Assembly: GCF_022601875.1 (NCBI RefSeq) | Contig: NZ_JAKVIP010000010.1 | Span: 81,418 to 145,417, forward strand | Length of the DNA stretch: 64,000 nucleotides | Direction: 5' to 3' | Origin: Chryseobacterium sp. SSA4.19 | GTDB taxonomy: Bacteria; Bacteroidota; Bacteroidia; Flavobacteriales; Weeksellaceae | Part shown: one piece after another, positions 1-8,733 of the stretch | Layout: each line of letters starts with the position of its first letter | How positions within the stretch are numbered: position 1 is the stretch's first letter | The notes under the pieces: generated by a model | The model's database searches: none | What the model was told of the DNA's origin: nothing | What the model saw: the letters and a program-made list of their open reading frames with translations, nothing else | Position numbers and translations under genes: made by a program

Positions 1-144
1 TTTTAAACTTGTTTCTAAAAAATTAACAGCTGGGCAACAGAAATCGCCGGCTGTTAATCGCATAGAATTTATATGGATAATCATTTACAATAGTCCCTTT
101 CTGTAATTAAATATAATCCGTTAGTAAATACTTTGACGGCAAAA

Positions 145-2517
145 TTACAGGGCTCTTTTCCTTTCTTCTTCACTTGCTGTGGTGCGGTTTCGTGAGGCGG
201 TAATATTTTTGCCTAGCCGGTATTGCAGGCTCAGTGTTACAAAGCGGCTTTCGCGGTGATAGAAAAAGCTGCTCTGCTGGTCCTGGTAATTGATTCTGAC
301 AAAATTATTATTGGTATTAAAAATATCGGTTGCCGTAAGCCGCAGTGTTCCTGCATTTTTCAGGATATTCATCTTAATACCTGCATCTATCTGGGAATTG
401 ACGCGCGCCGTATAGACTCCCTGAATGCCCGGACTGTTATACGTAGCATTGATTTCAGCTTTCAGCCCGGTTCCCTTATCCAAAGAAAACGACTGGTTAA
501 GAGAACCTGAAAAAGAAACCATGTGATTATCGAAGCTTCCCGACAGATATTCTGATTTTTCCCGCTGTCGGTAAACATCGGCTAAGAGGTTGAGATCCCA
601 CCAGGCCAGAAGTTTTATCTGTGCCGACAGCCGCATACCTGCCATAGCACTAAGCCCGAGATTAGCCTGCGTACCATAATACCTTTGGGTTTTATTGTCC
701 TGTACTTCAATATTGGTAAATACATCACGGGTAGAGGTGTAATACGCTGTGAGATTGTATTTCTGTTTGTATGTGTAGCCTGCTTCCAAACTATGCACAA
801 AGGCCGGGCGCAGGGCCGGATTTCCTGCATATACAATGTAAGGGGAAGAGAAACGTTTGGCAGGATTCAGACGGTTGTATTCGGGCCGTTCGATTCGGTA
901 GGCGTAATTGAGCTGCAACTCATGCGAATCGTTAAGCCTGTACTGAACGAATAAGGTCGGGAATAGCTTGAAATAATTTCTCTTATTCAGCAGATCCTGA
1001 TTTTGCAAGTAGCCGTTGGTACGTGTAAATTCACCGCGCAGCCCGCCCTGCACCGTCCATGATCCCAGATTACCGGATGCGCTGGTATAAAAAGAAGCTA
1101 CATTTTCACGGTAGATAAAATGATTGCTGTTTGCTTCTACTGCTGTAAATACCGATGTGTCACGGTTAAAATAATCAAAGATACTGGTACTTTTTGTACT
1201 GCTGTACTTGATTCCTGAAGTGATCTCCAGTCCTTTGGAAGCTTTAAAATGATAATCTGCTTTACCCGAAAGAATATCGATATCCTGTGAGCTTGGAGTA
1301 TATATATGAAAGAAGCTGGAGGTTTCGCTGCCGTCAGGAAGCAATGTTACATTGTCTGTGAATGATCGGCTGCTGTTCCGGAAAGGGGAATAATCCAGAT
1401 CGATATTCAGGCTGCTTTTCGCCGAATCCAGTTTCAGGTTATAATTAAGGTTATATGTATACTGATTTCCAAAGGTTGAAGCATAATTATCCGTGTTCAG
1501 AAGAGAATCGGGTTTCATTGCCGGTCTGCTGATTCGGGTAACGGCAGATCCTTGAGAGCTGCCTTTCCTGTTGTTTCCGGTAACCAAAAAGCCCAGTAGC
1601 TGATTGTCTGTGACCTGATAATCAATACCTAATCGGTAAGCATGAGGATCGGAGGCATATATCGTACGATGGGTACCGTTCCATAAAGAATTTCCATAAT
1701 TAATAAATGTATTATGGTCCTGGAAAGTATTCCGGCGGGTAAATCCGTAGCTTCCGTACATATTCCATTTGTTTTTTCGGTAATTGAAGGTGGTATTGCC
1801 GGTGTATCCTGTACGGGATCCCTGAGTAAGGCCGCCTGAAAGGTTAATAGTAAGACCTTGTTTTTTTGATTTTTTGGTAATGATGTTGATTACCGAAGCT
1901 CCTTCTGCGTCAAACCGCGCAGGTGGATTGGAGAAAATTTCAATCTGGGCAACCTGGTCTGACGGCATTCCCTGAAGATAGGCCGCCAGATCATCACCGG
2001 AAAGCGTTAAGGGTTTTCCATCCAGGTAGATCCTGACATTCTTACGGTTGGCAGTCAACGTATTGGAAGAAGTCACCTGAACGCCCGGTGCTTTGGATAA
2101 TGCTTCCCAGGCACTGCCTCCGGAAGCAATAATGCTGTTTTCCACATGAAAGCTGATACGGTCGATCTTCCGTTCAATGAGAGGCTTTCTTTTGGTCATG
2201 GTAACTTCCTCAATCATATGCTCACTTTTTTGCATGACAAGGGAAATCTCTTCCTTCGGCAGCTGCAGAGTTATTTGTACTGGCTGATAACCGGATAAGG
2301 AAGCTGTAAGCGTATAATTTCCTGCTTCCGGATGGTTCAAACTGAAGTCTCCAAGATCAGAGAAAGCCGTGGCAATCTGCTTCTGGTCTTTTGTTAAAGT
2401 AATCGTCACGGCATCCAGCAGATGGCCTTTGGTATCTTTTACAGTGCCCTTTACTGAGTTTTGGGAATGCATGATTCCTGAAATGCTTATCAGGAGAAAT
2501 AATAGGATATTTTTCAT
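145..2517 (-). CDS. TonB-dependent receptor-like outer membrane beta-barrel protein
   Basis: Predicted outer-membrane receptor of 790 residues. A cleavable signal peptide (about residues 1-18, ending near HSQN) is followed by a carboxypeptidase-regulatory-like beta-sandwich (about 20-100, starting VKGTVKDTKGHLLDAVT), a plug-like region (about 110-220, with the segment VRIYLDGKPLTLSGDD) and a long barrel rich in alternating aromatic residues to the C terminus. This is the layout of the flavobacterial OMP_b-brl_3 group of TonB-linked receptors. No SusD partner is adjacent, so it is not a SusC in a glycan locus and its ligand is unknown. It is divergent from a histidine kinase/response regulator pair, and the intergenic region holds five phased GTTAA boxes, so I infer control by that two-component system. 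The family call is firm; the substrate is not. Confidence 0.88.
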   Translation of the reverse strand: MKNILLFLLISISGIMHSQNSVKGTVKDTKGHLLDAVTITLTKDQKQIATAFSDLGDFSLNHPEAGNYTLTASLSGYQPVQITLQLPKEEISLVMQKSEHMIEEVTMTKRKPLIERKIDRISFHVENSIIASGGSAWEALSKAPGVQVTSSNTLTANRKNVRIYLDGKPLTLSGDDLAAYLQGMPSDQVAQIEIFSNPPARFDAEGASVINIITKKSKKQGLTINLSGGLTQGSRTGYTGNTTFNYRKNKWNMYGSYGFTRRNTFQDHNTFINYGNSLWNGTHRTIYASDPHAYRLGIDYQVTDNQLLGFLVTGNNRKGSSQGSAVTRISRPAMKPDSLLNTDNYASTFGNQYTYNLNYNLKLDSAKSSLNIDLDYSPFRNSSRSFTDNVTLLPDGSETSSFFHIYTPSSQDIDILSGKADYHFKASKGLEITSGIKYSSTKSTSIFDYFNRDTSVFTAVEANSNHFIYRENVASFYTSASGNLGSWTVQGGLRGEFTRTNGYLQNQDLLNKRNYFKLFPTLFVQYRLNDSHELQLNYAYRIERPEYNRLNPAKRFSSPYIVYAGNPALRPAFVHSLEAGYTYKQKYNLTAYYTSTRDVFTNIEVQDNKTQRYYGTQANLGLSAMAGMRLSAQIKLLAWWDLNLLADVYRQREKSEYLSGSFDNHMVSFSGSLNQSFSLDKGTGLKAEINATYNSPGIQGVYTARVNSQIDAGIKMNILKNAGTLRLTATDIFNTNNNFVRINYQDQQSSFFYHRESRFVTLSLQYRLGKNITASRNRTTASEEERKRAL

Positions 2518-2541
2518 ACGGCAAACCTACACCAGTTCTAT

Positions 2542-2596
2542 GTTAAGGCCCGTTAATCACGGTTAAATAGCATCAGTCAGGGTTAATTAAGGTTAA
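2542..2596. promoter_or_regulatory. Phased direct-repeat operator (5 x GTTAA, 10-bp register)
   Basis: GTTAA occurs at 2542, 2552, 2562, 2582 and 2592, exactly ten bases apart with the fourth position (2572) unoccupied. The array lies in the 130-bp region between the divergent receptor and histidine kinase genes. Direct repeats one helical turn apart are the usual footprint of OmpR/PhoB-class regulators, so the response regulator at 4101 is the obvious candidate to bind here. Binding is inference. Confidence 0.6.
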
Positions 2597-2647
2597 ATCT
2601 TTCTGTATATGGTATTGATATTCCATAATTATCATCAAATTAGCGGT

Positions 2648-4111
2648 ATGAAATGGCTCTCCAATCGATATGCTTATCCGCTCGTACTCTTTGCTATGAT
2701 TGCCAGTATTGCGCTCCAGGCGGCCTGGCTGATCCAGTTGTTCCATTCCCAGCAGGTTCAGGTGAAAAGAGATCTGGACCAGGCAGTTGCCGATGCTGCG
2801 CGTATGAGCGAATACCTGAGTGTAGCGCCGGGACACGAAAACAACGAAAACTTCAGGAATTTCTTTCTATCCCCGGAATGGCTACAGCTTAAGCAATCGT
2901 ATACCCATATGCGGAACAAAGGAATTTCAAGCCGTTTTGAAACAGAAATGAGGAATGACAGTACGCTGATTACCATTGGTTTGCGCATCGCTAATCATAA
3001 ATCTAAACCCAGGAAGAGAAGGCTGGTTTCTGTATTTGATAACGGGGAAACCCTGGAGACCGTCATGGCGGCAGATAAAAGGGATCTCCGGCGGATGGAC
3101 AGCCTGGTAAAGCTCGAATGCCGGCGGCAGAATATTAATACCTCAAGTTTTTATATTCTTTACGATTATAAGACCGGTAAACCGGAATCTCAGGAAAACT
3201 GGAATAAGGCACAAAATGCCGACTACCGAAGCCTGCATTTTGGATACAACCTCAATTTTTTTATTCATACCTATCAGCTTGTGGTTCCTTCTATAACAAA
3301 AGTGGTTCTTCAAAGGATGCGGTATTACCTGATTTCTTCCTTTCTGATGATCTTGCTGACCGGCCTGGCATTCCGTTTCCTCTTTAAAGTCTTGCAGAGC
3401 CAGCGGCTTTATACCCAGGCCCGGCTTGCTTTTACCGGGAATATGACTCACGAACTGAAAACGCCGGTAGCTATTATCGAAGCGGCCCTGGATTCCATTA
3501 CAAGATATCAGCTTAAAAATGATCCGGTCCGTATGGAGAATTATCTGGCCATCAGTAAAACAGAGATCAACCGTCTGAACCTGATGATCGATAAGGTACT
3601 GAATCTGGAACAGCTGGACAATGGTGAGATCAACCTGCGTCCCGAGCTGTATGATGTACAGCAGGGACTCGACAGGGTAGTATCTTCTATGCGCTTGCAG
3701 AACGGCGGCGGTTCAGTAACGATTGATTATTTTCCCTCTGAAGAGCCTTGTTTCGTGAATGGTGATCCGGTGCATCTTACCAACGTTTTTTATAATCTGC
3801 TGGATAATGCGGTTAAATACAGTGGCCCGGAAGTATTGATCAAAGTAACCTGTAAGTCTGTACATGAGCAGATCATTGTCACGGTTCAGGATAACGGACC
3901 GGGAATTTCCAAAATATACCGTAACCGTATTTTTGAACGGTTTTTCCGGATCCCTGAAAATCCGGATATCCATATGGTAAAAGGAACCGGGCTTGGCCTT
4001 CATTATGTGAAGCAGATTATTGCAAAACACGGGGGAACCATTACCGTAGCCGGAGAGCCGGATACCGGAAGCATATTTATTGTTAATTTACCTGCTTATC
4101 ATGAAATATAA
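2648..4111 (+). CDS. Sensor histidine kinase
   Basis: Membrane-bound sensor kinase of 487 residues. One membrane helix lies near the N terminus (about 5-25), then a roughly 195-residue periplasmic sensor region, a second helix (about 220-242, with LISSFLMILLTGLAF), and a HisKA/HATPase_c core. The phospho-acceptor is His268 in MTHELKTP. N box (NLLDNAVKYSG), G1 (DNGPGIS) and G2 (GTGLGLHY) are intact. I chose the ATG at 2648 because it gives MKWLSNRYAYP directly before the helix; an in-frame ATG at 2609 would add 13 residues and lies 13 bp after the GTTAA array. Its stop overlaps the response regulator start by 11 bp, so the two are translationally coupled. The signal sensed is unknown; the divergent outer-membrane receptor suggests envelope or nutrient sensing. 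Confidence 0.9.
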   Translation: MKWLSNRYAYPLVLFAMIASIALQAAWLIQLFHSQQVQVKRDLDQAVADAARMSEYLSVAPGHENNENFRNFFLSPEWLQLKQSYTHMRNKGISSRFETEMRNDSTLITIGLRIANHKSKPRKRRLVSVFDNGETLETVMAADKRDLRRMDSLVKLECRRQNINTSSFYILYDYKTGKPESQENWNKAQNADYRSLHFGYNLNFFIHTYQLVVPSITKVVLQRMRYYLISSFLMILLTGLAFRFLFKVLQSQRLYTQARLAFTGNMTHELKTPVAIIEAALDSITRYQLKNDPVRMENYLAISKTEINRLNLMIDKVLNLEQLDNGEINLRPELYDVQQGLDRVVSSMRLQNGGGSVTIDYFPSEEPCFVNGDPVHLTNVFYNLLDNAVKYSGPEVLIKVTCKSVHEQIIVTVQDNGPGISKIYRNRIFERFFRIPENPDIHMVKGTGLGLHYVKQIIAKHGGTITVAGEPDTGSIFIVNLPAYHEI

Positions 4112-4790
4112 AATATTGTATGCCGAAGACGAACTTACTTTGGCGGAAATCATCAGCGACGGCCTCAGAAGCAGCGGCTACGAGGTGGAAGCAGCTGCTG
4201 ACGGGCGGACAGCTCTTCAGCTTTTCGAATCCGGATCACCGGATCTTTGCGTGCTCGATATTATGATGCCTCTGAAAGACGGATATACGCTGGCAGAAGA
4301 TATCCGCAGGCTGAACAGTACCGTTCCTATTATTTTCCTGAGCGCGAAATCTTTACCCGAAGATGTGATCAAGGGATTCAGGAGTGGTGGAAACGATTAT
4401 CTGAAGAAACCCTTTAATATGGGAGAATTGCTCATTCGTATAGAAGCATTGCTGACACGCTTCGGCAACCCTTTGAAGCAGTATGCGCCGTCTTCCAACC
4501 GGAAAATATTCGGAGACTGTACGCTCGATACCGTAAGCCAGGAGTTAATTACGCCTCATGGGCAGTACAGGATTTCCTATAAGGAGACTGCTATCCTGGA
4601 ATTGCTATTGGAACACCGCAATGCCTTACTGCCAAGGCAAGCAGCACTGCTTAAAATATGGGGAGATGACAGCTACTACAATGCACGGAGTATGGATGTA
4701 TTTATGTCCCACCTTCGGAAAATGCTGAAAGATGATCCGAAAGTGGAGCTGATGAGCATCAGAGGAGCCGGATATAAACTGCTCTGCTAG
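4101..4790 (+). CDS. OmpR-family DNA-binding response regulator
   Basis: Response regulator of 229 residues: an N-terminal receiver domain with phospho-acceptor Asp53 (in CVLDIMMP), acidic pocket at Glu9-Asp10 and conserved Lys103 (LKKPF), followed by a winged-helix C-terminal domain (about 130-229, ending with SIRGAGYKLLC). It should be phosphorylated by the kinase whose 3' end it overlaps. The ATG at 4101 gives MKYKILYAEDE, the normal start of a receiver domain; a start at 4080 would add seven residues inside the kinase gene. It is the natural ligand of the phased GTTAA boxes upstream of the kinase and receptor. Confidence 0.93.
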   Translation: MKYKILYAEDELTLAEIISDGLRSSGYEVEAAADGRTALQLFESGSPDLCVLDIMMPLKDGYTLAEDIRRLNSTVPIIFLSAKSLPEDVIKGFRSGGNDYLKKPFNMGELLIRIEALLTRFGNPLKQYAPSSNRKIFGDCTLDTVSQELITPHGQYRISYKETAILELLLEHRNALLPRQAALLKIWGDDSYYNARSMDVFMSHLRKMLKDDPKVELMSIRGAGYKLLC

Positions 4791-4832
4791 ATCAGGTAAA
4801 GCCTGATAAGATATAAAGCTCTTACATTGAGA

Positions 4833-5750
4833 TTATTTGTTTTTTCTTTTGCATAACAATCTTTTCCATACCAAAATAACAACAGGAATCAGTAGGAAAA
4901 ACGGCCATAAAGCAATAATGCCAAGCAGGAAGGTTACAAAGCTGTTCCAGCCTTCCGTAAGCGAATCCCCGAAACGGCTTCCGAAACCGATCTTGGAAGT
5001 TTCAGAACTTCTTACCTTTTCTTTGTGGAGGCTGAGGTTCAGGGTGCTGTAATCCACACGGTCATCAATAAACCGCAGCCTGCCTTCCGAAACATCGATT
5101 TCATCTTCCAGCGCTCTGATATTTTCCTGGATTTCCAGCATATCTTTAGTCGTCTTTGCACTTTTCAACATATCGCGGTATTTTTCCAGGTATATTTTTT
5201 TATTCGCCAATTTGATCGAAATATCGGTGTATTCTTCAGTCACATCATCGGAAGAGATGTTTTTTGACAGCACTGAACCAACACCGTCTGAAAAAGTATT
5301 GATCAGGGCATCGAAATTCTGATGAGGGACCCTGATGGTAAAATCAAGATTTTCATCAACATCAGTATTGCTGAAATTTTCTTTCTGTATATAGGCTTTA
5401 TTCTTTTTCAGGATGCTATTGACCTGGTTCTGTGCTTTTTTAATATCACTTACCTGAATGGACATGTTCCCGTTTTTAATGACTTTCTTGGATATTGCTG
5501 TTGTGTTTCGGGTCGGTTTACCGGTTTCAGGTTCTACATCTTCGGCTGATGCTACAGCAGAACTTACGGTTTTATCATTTACAGGCTCCATCTCTCTTGG
5601 TGGTGGTGGAGCTTCTTCTTTAGATGCTTCAACAACATCATCGGCCAATACTTCGACCAGATCAGCTTTTACTTCGTGTTGGGAATCATTTTTAGATTTT
5701 CCGCAATGGATAATAAGCAGGCAGAACAGAGGCAACAATACTTTTTTCAT
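4833..5750 (-). CDS. DUF4349 domain-containing lipoprotein
   Basis: Predicted lipoprotein of 305 residues. The start at 5750 gives MKKVLLPLFCLLIIHCGK, a lipoprotein signal with the lipobox cysteine in IIHCGK; an ATG at 5759 would add three residues. An acidic, proline-rich linker (about 20-85) precedes a DUF4349 region (about 90-265) that contains a coiled-coil stretch around KTTKDMLEIQENIRALEDEI. A C-terminal membrane helix (about 275-298, FVTFLLGIIALWPFFLLIPVV) is followed by a basic tail (RLLCKRKNK). So the protein may be held in the inner membrane by both a lipid anchor and a helix. DUF4349 proteins have no settled biochemical role. It stands alone and converges with the response regulator. 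Confidence 0.85.
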   Translation of the reverse strand: MKKVLLPLFCLLIIHCGKSKNDSQHEVKADLVEVLADDVVEASKEEAPPPPREMEPVNDKTVSSAVASAEDVEPETGKPTRNTTAISKKVIKNGNMSIQVSDIKKAQNQVNSILKKNKAYIQKENFSNTDVDENLDFTIRVPHQNFDALINTFSDGVGSVLSKNISSDDVTEEYTDISIKLANKKIYLEKYRDMLKSAKTTKDMLEIQENIRALEDEIDVSEGRLRFIDDRVDYSTLNLSLHKEKVRSSETSKIGFGSRFGDSLTEGWNSFVTFLLGIIALWPFFLLIPVVILVWKRLLCKRKNK

Positions 5751-5759
5751 GGTGTTCAT

Positions 5760-6126
5760 TTTTACAATATTACCTAAAATTACGTTTTCTTAAAACAGGT
5801 AAAGTATAAATTTAAAAATAAATTACATTTTAGTATTTCAAAGTTGTTTACAACCCTATCTAAAATAATTTATTACTGATTTTTGATTCAGCAGATTTAA
5901 TGTTAGGAACGGAAGAACAAACCTTTTAAATATAAACACAAAGTTTCATTGATAAAGACTTCATATGTAAAAGTAGAGGATAACAGCAAAGCCACTGATA
6001 AATCATATGGATAAAACAGGTGCATCATCCAATCAGCTTGCTGCTTCAATCTTCACCTTTAAATAAAACATACAGAAAAAAAATCTTTGCATTAAAAAAT
6101 TAAACATCTCGTGCATAAATGACATA
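5760..6126. other. Intergenic region without recognisable gene
   Basis: AT-rich spacer between the divergently transcribed DUF4349 and DUF2891 genes. I found no convincing short ORF, RNA or hairpin in it. It should contain both promoters, but no clear TAnnTTTG box stands out. Confidence 0.5.
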
Positions 6127-6162
6127 TTTTAAATGGTTACCAATTTTTAAATGGTTACCAAT
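6127..6162. repeat. Perfect 18-bp tandem duplication
   Basis: Two exact copies of ttttaaatggttaccaat lie head to tail (6127-6144 and 6145-6162), ending 33 bp before the DUF2891 start. Each copy contains the inverted motif tGGTtACCa, so the pair could be a duplicated operator or a simple slippage product. An ATG inside the second copy is in frame with the gene. Confidence 0.8.
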
Positions 6163-6195
6163 ACGACGAACCGTATATTTTTTTATTTTTATCGG

Positions 6196-7263
6196 ATGAA
6201 AAACAGTCTTTTGGGAGTATTGATTATTCCTTTTTCAATGTACGCACAGGACGTTCCGAAGCTTAGCGATGACATGGCCATGAAATTAGCGGAAAAACCG
6301 CTGCACTGTATTGCGCAGGAATACCCGAATAAAACGGCCCATATCATCAACAATGCCGGTGAGGTTTCTTTAAGCCCGAAGGTATTACATCCGAGTTTTT
6401 ACGGCTGTTTCGACTGGCACAGCTCGGTTCACGGACACTGGATGCTGGTGAGATTATTAAAAACCAAACCGGGCTTATCTGTTGCCAAGGATATTGAAAA
6501 TATCCTGGATCACTCCTTTACAAAAGAAAACCTCCAGACGGAAGCAGATTATTTTACAAAATATCAGCTTACCACTACTTTTGAAAGAACTTACGGCTGG
6601 GCCTGGCTCCTGAAGCTGGATCAGGAACTGATTGCCTGGGATCATCCGAAAGCAAAGCTTTGGCATCAGAACCTAAAACCGTTAACCGATAAAATCTTAA
6701 GTTCCTGGAAATCTTACCTTCCCAAACAAACCTATCCAAACCGGACCGGCGTTCATCCCAATACCGCCTTTGCTATGGCTTTCGCCATCGACTGGGCCAG
6801 AGCAAATAAGGATAAAGATTTTGAAAATCAACTATTGGAAAAGGCAAAATATTTTTATCTGAAAGACGAAAAAACACCGGCTTATCTTGAACCGGATGGT
6901 TCGGACTTGTTTTCGCCCAGCCTGGAAATTGCCGATCTGATGCGAAGAGTGCTCCCTCAGAAGGAATTTGTACAGTGGCTGAATACTTTCTACGAAAAAC
7001 GCAGCCTTGAGAATATTGAAAAAATCTCTGTGGTAAGTGATTTGTCAGATTACCAGACCGTTCATCTGGTTGGGTTGTCTTTTTCCAAAGCCTGGTGCAT
7101 GAAAGGAATTGCTAAGGCCCTGCCGGATCATCATCCATTGAAAAAAGATTTCCAGAAAACCGCTCAGGTCTTCTTATCCAATGGGATTCCTTTATTATTC
7201 CAGGGAAATTACGGCGGAGACCACTGGCTGGCAAGTTTTGCCGTGTATGCCCTGGAAGATTAA
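6196..7263 (+). CDS. DUF2891 family protein, secreted
   Basis: Protein of 355 residues matching DUF2891 by its conserved N-terminal block (HPSFYGCFDWHSSVHGHWML, about residues 66-85) and later His/Trp-rich segments such as YGWAWLLKLDQEL and GNYGGDHWLASF. The ATG at 6196 opens a signal peptide (MKNSLLGVLIIPFSMYAQD); the upstream in-frame ATG at 6151 lies inside a tandem repeat and would prefix the signal with 15 residues, so I rejected it. The many Trp and His residues and helical character recall alpha/alpha-barrel glycan-active proteins, but no activity is established. Its stop overlaps that of the convergent gene by 3 bp. Confidence 0.85.
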   Translation: MKNSLLGVLIIPFSMYAQDVPKLSDDMAMKLAEKPLHCIAQEYPNKTAHIINNAGEVSLSPKVLHPSFYGCFDWHSSVHGHWMLVRLLKTKPGLSVAKDIENILDHSFTKENLQTEADYFTKYQLTTTFERTYGWAWLLKLDQELIAWDHPKAKLWHQNLKPLTDKILSSWKSYLPKQTYPNRTGVHPNTAFAMAFAIDWARANKDKDFENQLLEKAKYFYLKDEKTPAYLEPDGSDLFSPSLEIADLMRRVLPQKEFVQWLNTFYEKRSLENIEKISVVSDLSDYQTVHLVGLSFSKAWCMKGIAKALPDHHPLKKDFQKTAQVFLSNGIPLLFQGNYGGDHWLASFAVYALED

Positions 7264-7730
7264 TACCGGATACCAGCTTTCTTCAGGATAAAGCTCAGCA
7301 GCCAGATCGGTCCGATCAGGAGAAACTGGATGTCTTTCAGGAATGAAGGCTTTTTTCCTTCAACTTTATGCCCGATAAACTGTAACAGCCAGGTGATTAC
7401 AAAAACCGAAAGATAAACAAGCCATGGTCTTTCTGAACGGGTATTCACGCCGAAAGCAAAACTTTCCATGATCACCATAAGAACAAGCATAATGAAGCCA
7501 ATTAAAAAAGAAAGCCTCATATAAAATACGGTGACTAAAGCCATGGCGGCAAGGCTCACAAAGCTTATACACCCGATGTAGATAAAGCAGATGGACTTTG
7601 AGGGAATCAGCGAGATAAAGCCTAAGATCGTCCAGAAAATCAATGGAACACAGATCCAGTGAATCAGTTTATTGGTACTGTTTCTGTGGCTTTCTGCGTA
7701 TTCTGCAAACAATAAATCTATCTTTCTCAT
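7260..7730 (-). CDS. DUF962 / Mpo1-like membrane protein
   Basis: Integral membrane protein of 156 residues. The N-terminal motif FAEYAESHRNSTNKLIHWICVP with its histidines is typical of the DUF962 family, whose yeast member Mpo1 is an iron-dependent dioxygenase in phytosphingosine alpha-oxidation. Four hydrophobic helices follow, and the motif FIGHKVEGKKPSFLKD near residues 118-133 carries the other conserved histidine. The role in bacteria is not established; Chryseobacterium and relatives can make sphingolipids, which makes a 2-hydroxy-lipid role possible. It converges on DUF2891 with overlapping stop codons. Confidence 0.85.
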   Translation of the reverse strand: MRKIDLLFAEYAESHRNSTNKLIHWICVPLIFWTILGFISLIPSKSICFIYIGCISFVSLAAMALVTVFYMRLSFLIGFIMLVLMVIMESFAFGVNTRSERPWLVYLSVFVITWLLQFIGHKVEGKKPSFLKDIQFLLIGPIWLLSFILKKAGIRY

Positions 7731-7764
7731 ACCGGTTATTTGGAAAACACTAAAATAATAAATT

Positions 7765-7796
7765 TTTGCAATCGCTCAGCAGATTGCTTATATTTG
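7765..7796 (+). promoter_or_regulatory. Promoter of the AraC-type regulator
   Basis: TTTG at 7765-7768 and TATATTTG at 7789-7796 with a 20-bp spacer match the Bacteroidota -33/-7 consensus. The final G is four bases before the ATG at 7801, so the message would be leaderless or nearly so. Confidence 0.65.
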
Positions 7797-7800
7797 TGTT

Positions 7801-8646
7801 ATGTCTGTCCTGGAAAAATTCGGAGTTGAGATTTTTACGCAACATAATATTTTCGAGCGGATTGCTACCGATAAGCCTTTCCGGCCCGATAATCCTGCTT
7901 TTATCTTCATTAAGACGGGAACTATAAAGCTTAAACAGCATTTCAGGGATCTTGAGCTTTCCGCCAATATGTTTATGGTGACTGATCCGCAGACCGTCTA
8001 CGAAATGATTTCCGTTAGCGATGATTTCCAGTCGAGGATGGTATCCTACAAAAGAGAATTTATTTCAGCCCTCTCCCTGAAGTTCAACCGGCTTATTACC
8101 TACCGGTATTTCAGGCAGCAAATGAATATCGGTGTGGCTTTTCATCCCGATGAAATGGAAGTGGTGTGGAAAAGTGTCAATTTCCTGAAATATATTCTGG
8201 ACTCTGAAACGGAAATGACCTATAAAAAAGAAATCGTAGAACATCTTTTTTCCGTATTCTGCTACCAGATGGCGGGGATTATCTCCAAGGAAGACAGCAA
8301 TGCCATGAACCAGATGTCGAGACAGGAGGAAATTGTTTTTATTTTCTTAAATGACCTATCCAAATTCCATAATAAGGAACGCGGTGTAGAGTTTTATGCA
8401 GCGCGCCAGTCTATTACAACCAGACATTTCTCTGCAGTAGTGAAGGAAGTGACCGGTAAATCTGCCGGCCAGGTGATTGCACTGGTTGTGATGAACGAGG
8501 CCAAAGTACTGCTGAACTCCTCCAGTAAGCCTGTTTCAGAAATTTCTTCCACACTTGGATTCAGTGATCCGTATTCATTTTCGCATTTTTTTAAAAAACA
8601 TTTCGGTGAAAGTCCGTCACAGTACCGTAACCAATTTGAAAGCTGA
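7801..8646 (+). CDS. AraC-family transcriptional regulator
   Basis: Transcription factor of 281 residues. The N-terminal half (1-170) resembles a cupin-like sensing domain; the C-terminal 100 residues hold a two-helix-turn-helix AraC domain (ITTRHFSAVVKEVTGKSAGQ ... ISSTLGFSDPYSFSHFFKKH ... PSQYRNQF). It lies 87 bp upstream of and co-directional with a TolC/HlyD/MFS efflux set, so it is the likely regulator of that pump. The start at 7801 is the first codon after a close TAnnTTTG promoter. Effector unknown. Confidence 0.9.
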   Translation: MSVLEKFGVEIFTQHNIFERIATDKPFRPDNPAFIFIKTGTIKLKQHFRDLELSANMFMVTDPQTVYEMISVSDDFQSRMVSYKREFISALSLKFNRLITYRYFRQQMNIGVAFHPDEMEVVWKSVNFLKYILDSETEMTYKKEIVEHLFSVFCYQMAGIISKEDSNAMNQMSRQEEIVFIFLNDLSKFHNKERGVEFYAARQSITTRHFSAVVKEVTGKSAGQVIALVVMNEAKVLLNSSSKPVSEISSTLGFSDPYSFSHFFKKHFGESPSQYRNQFES

Positions 8647-8683
8647 ATCTTACATTTGAACATCTTTTTCCAAAATTTAAACA

Positions 8684-8714
8684 TTTGTTTGAACGCATGT
8701 GTACCATAACTTTG
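8684..8714 (+). promoter_or_regulatory. Promoter of the efflux operon
   Basis: TTTG at 8684-8687, 19-bp spacer and TAACTTTG at 8707-8714 fit the Bacteroidota promoter, 19 bp before the tolC-like ATG. ACATTTG occurs at 8652 and again at 8681, 29 bp apart, so a direct-repeat binding site for the adjacent AraC regulator is possible. Confidence 0.6.
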
Positions 8715-8733
8715 CATCGTAAAACAAGGTACA

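Noticed and set aside
6127..6162. Start of a CRISPR array
   Set aside because: Only two adjacent 18-bp copies without spacers, and no cas genes.
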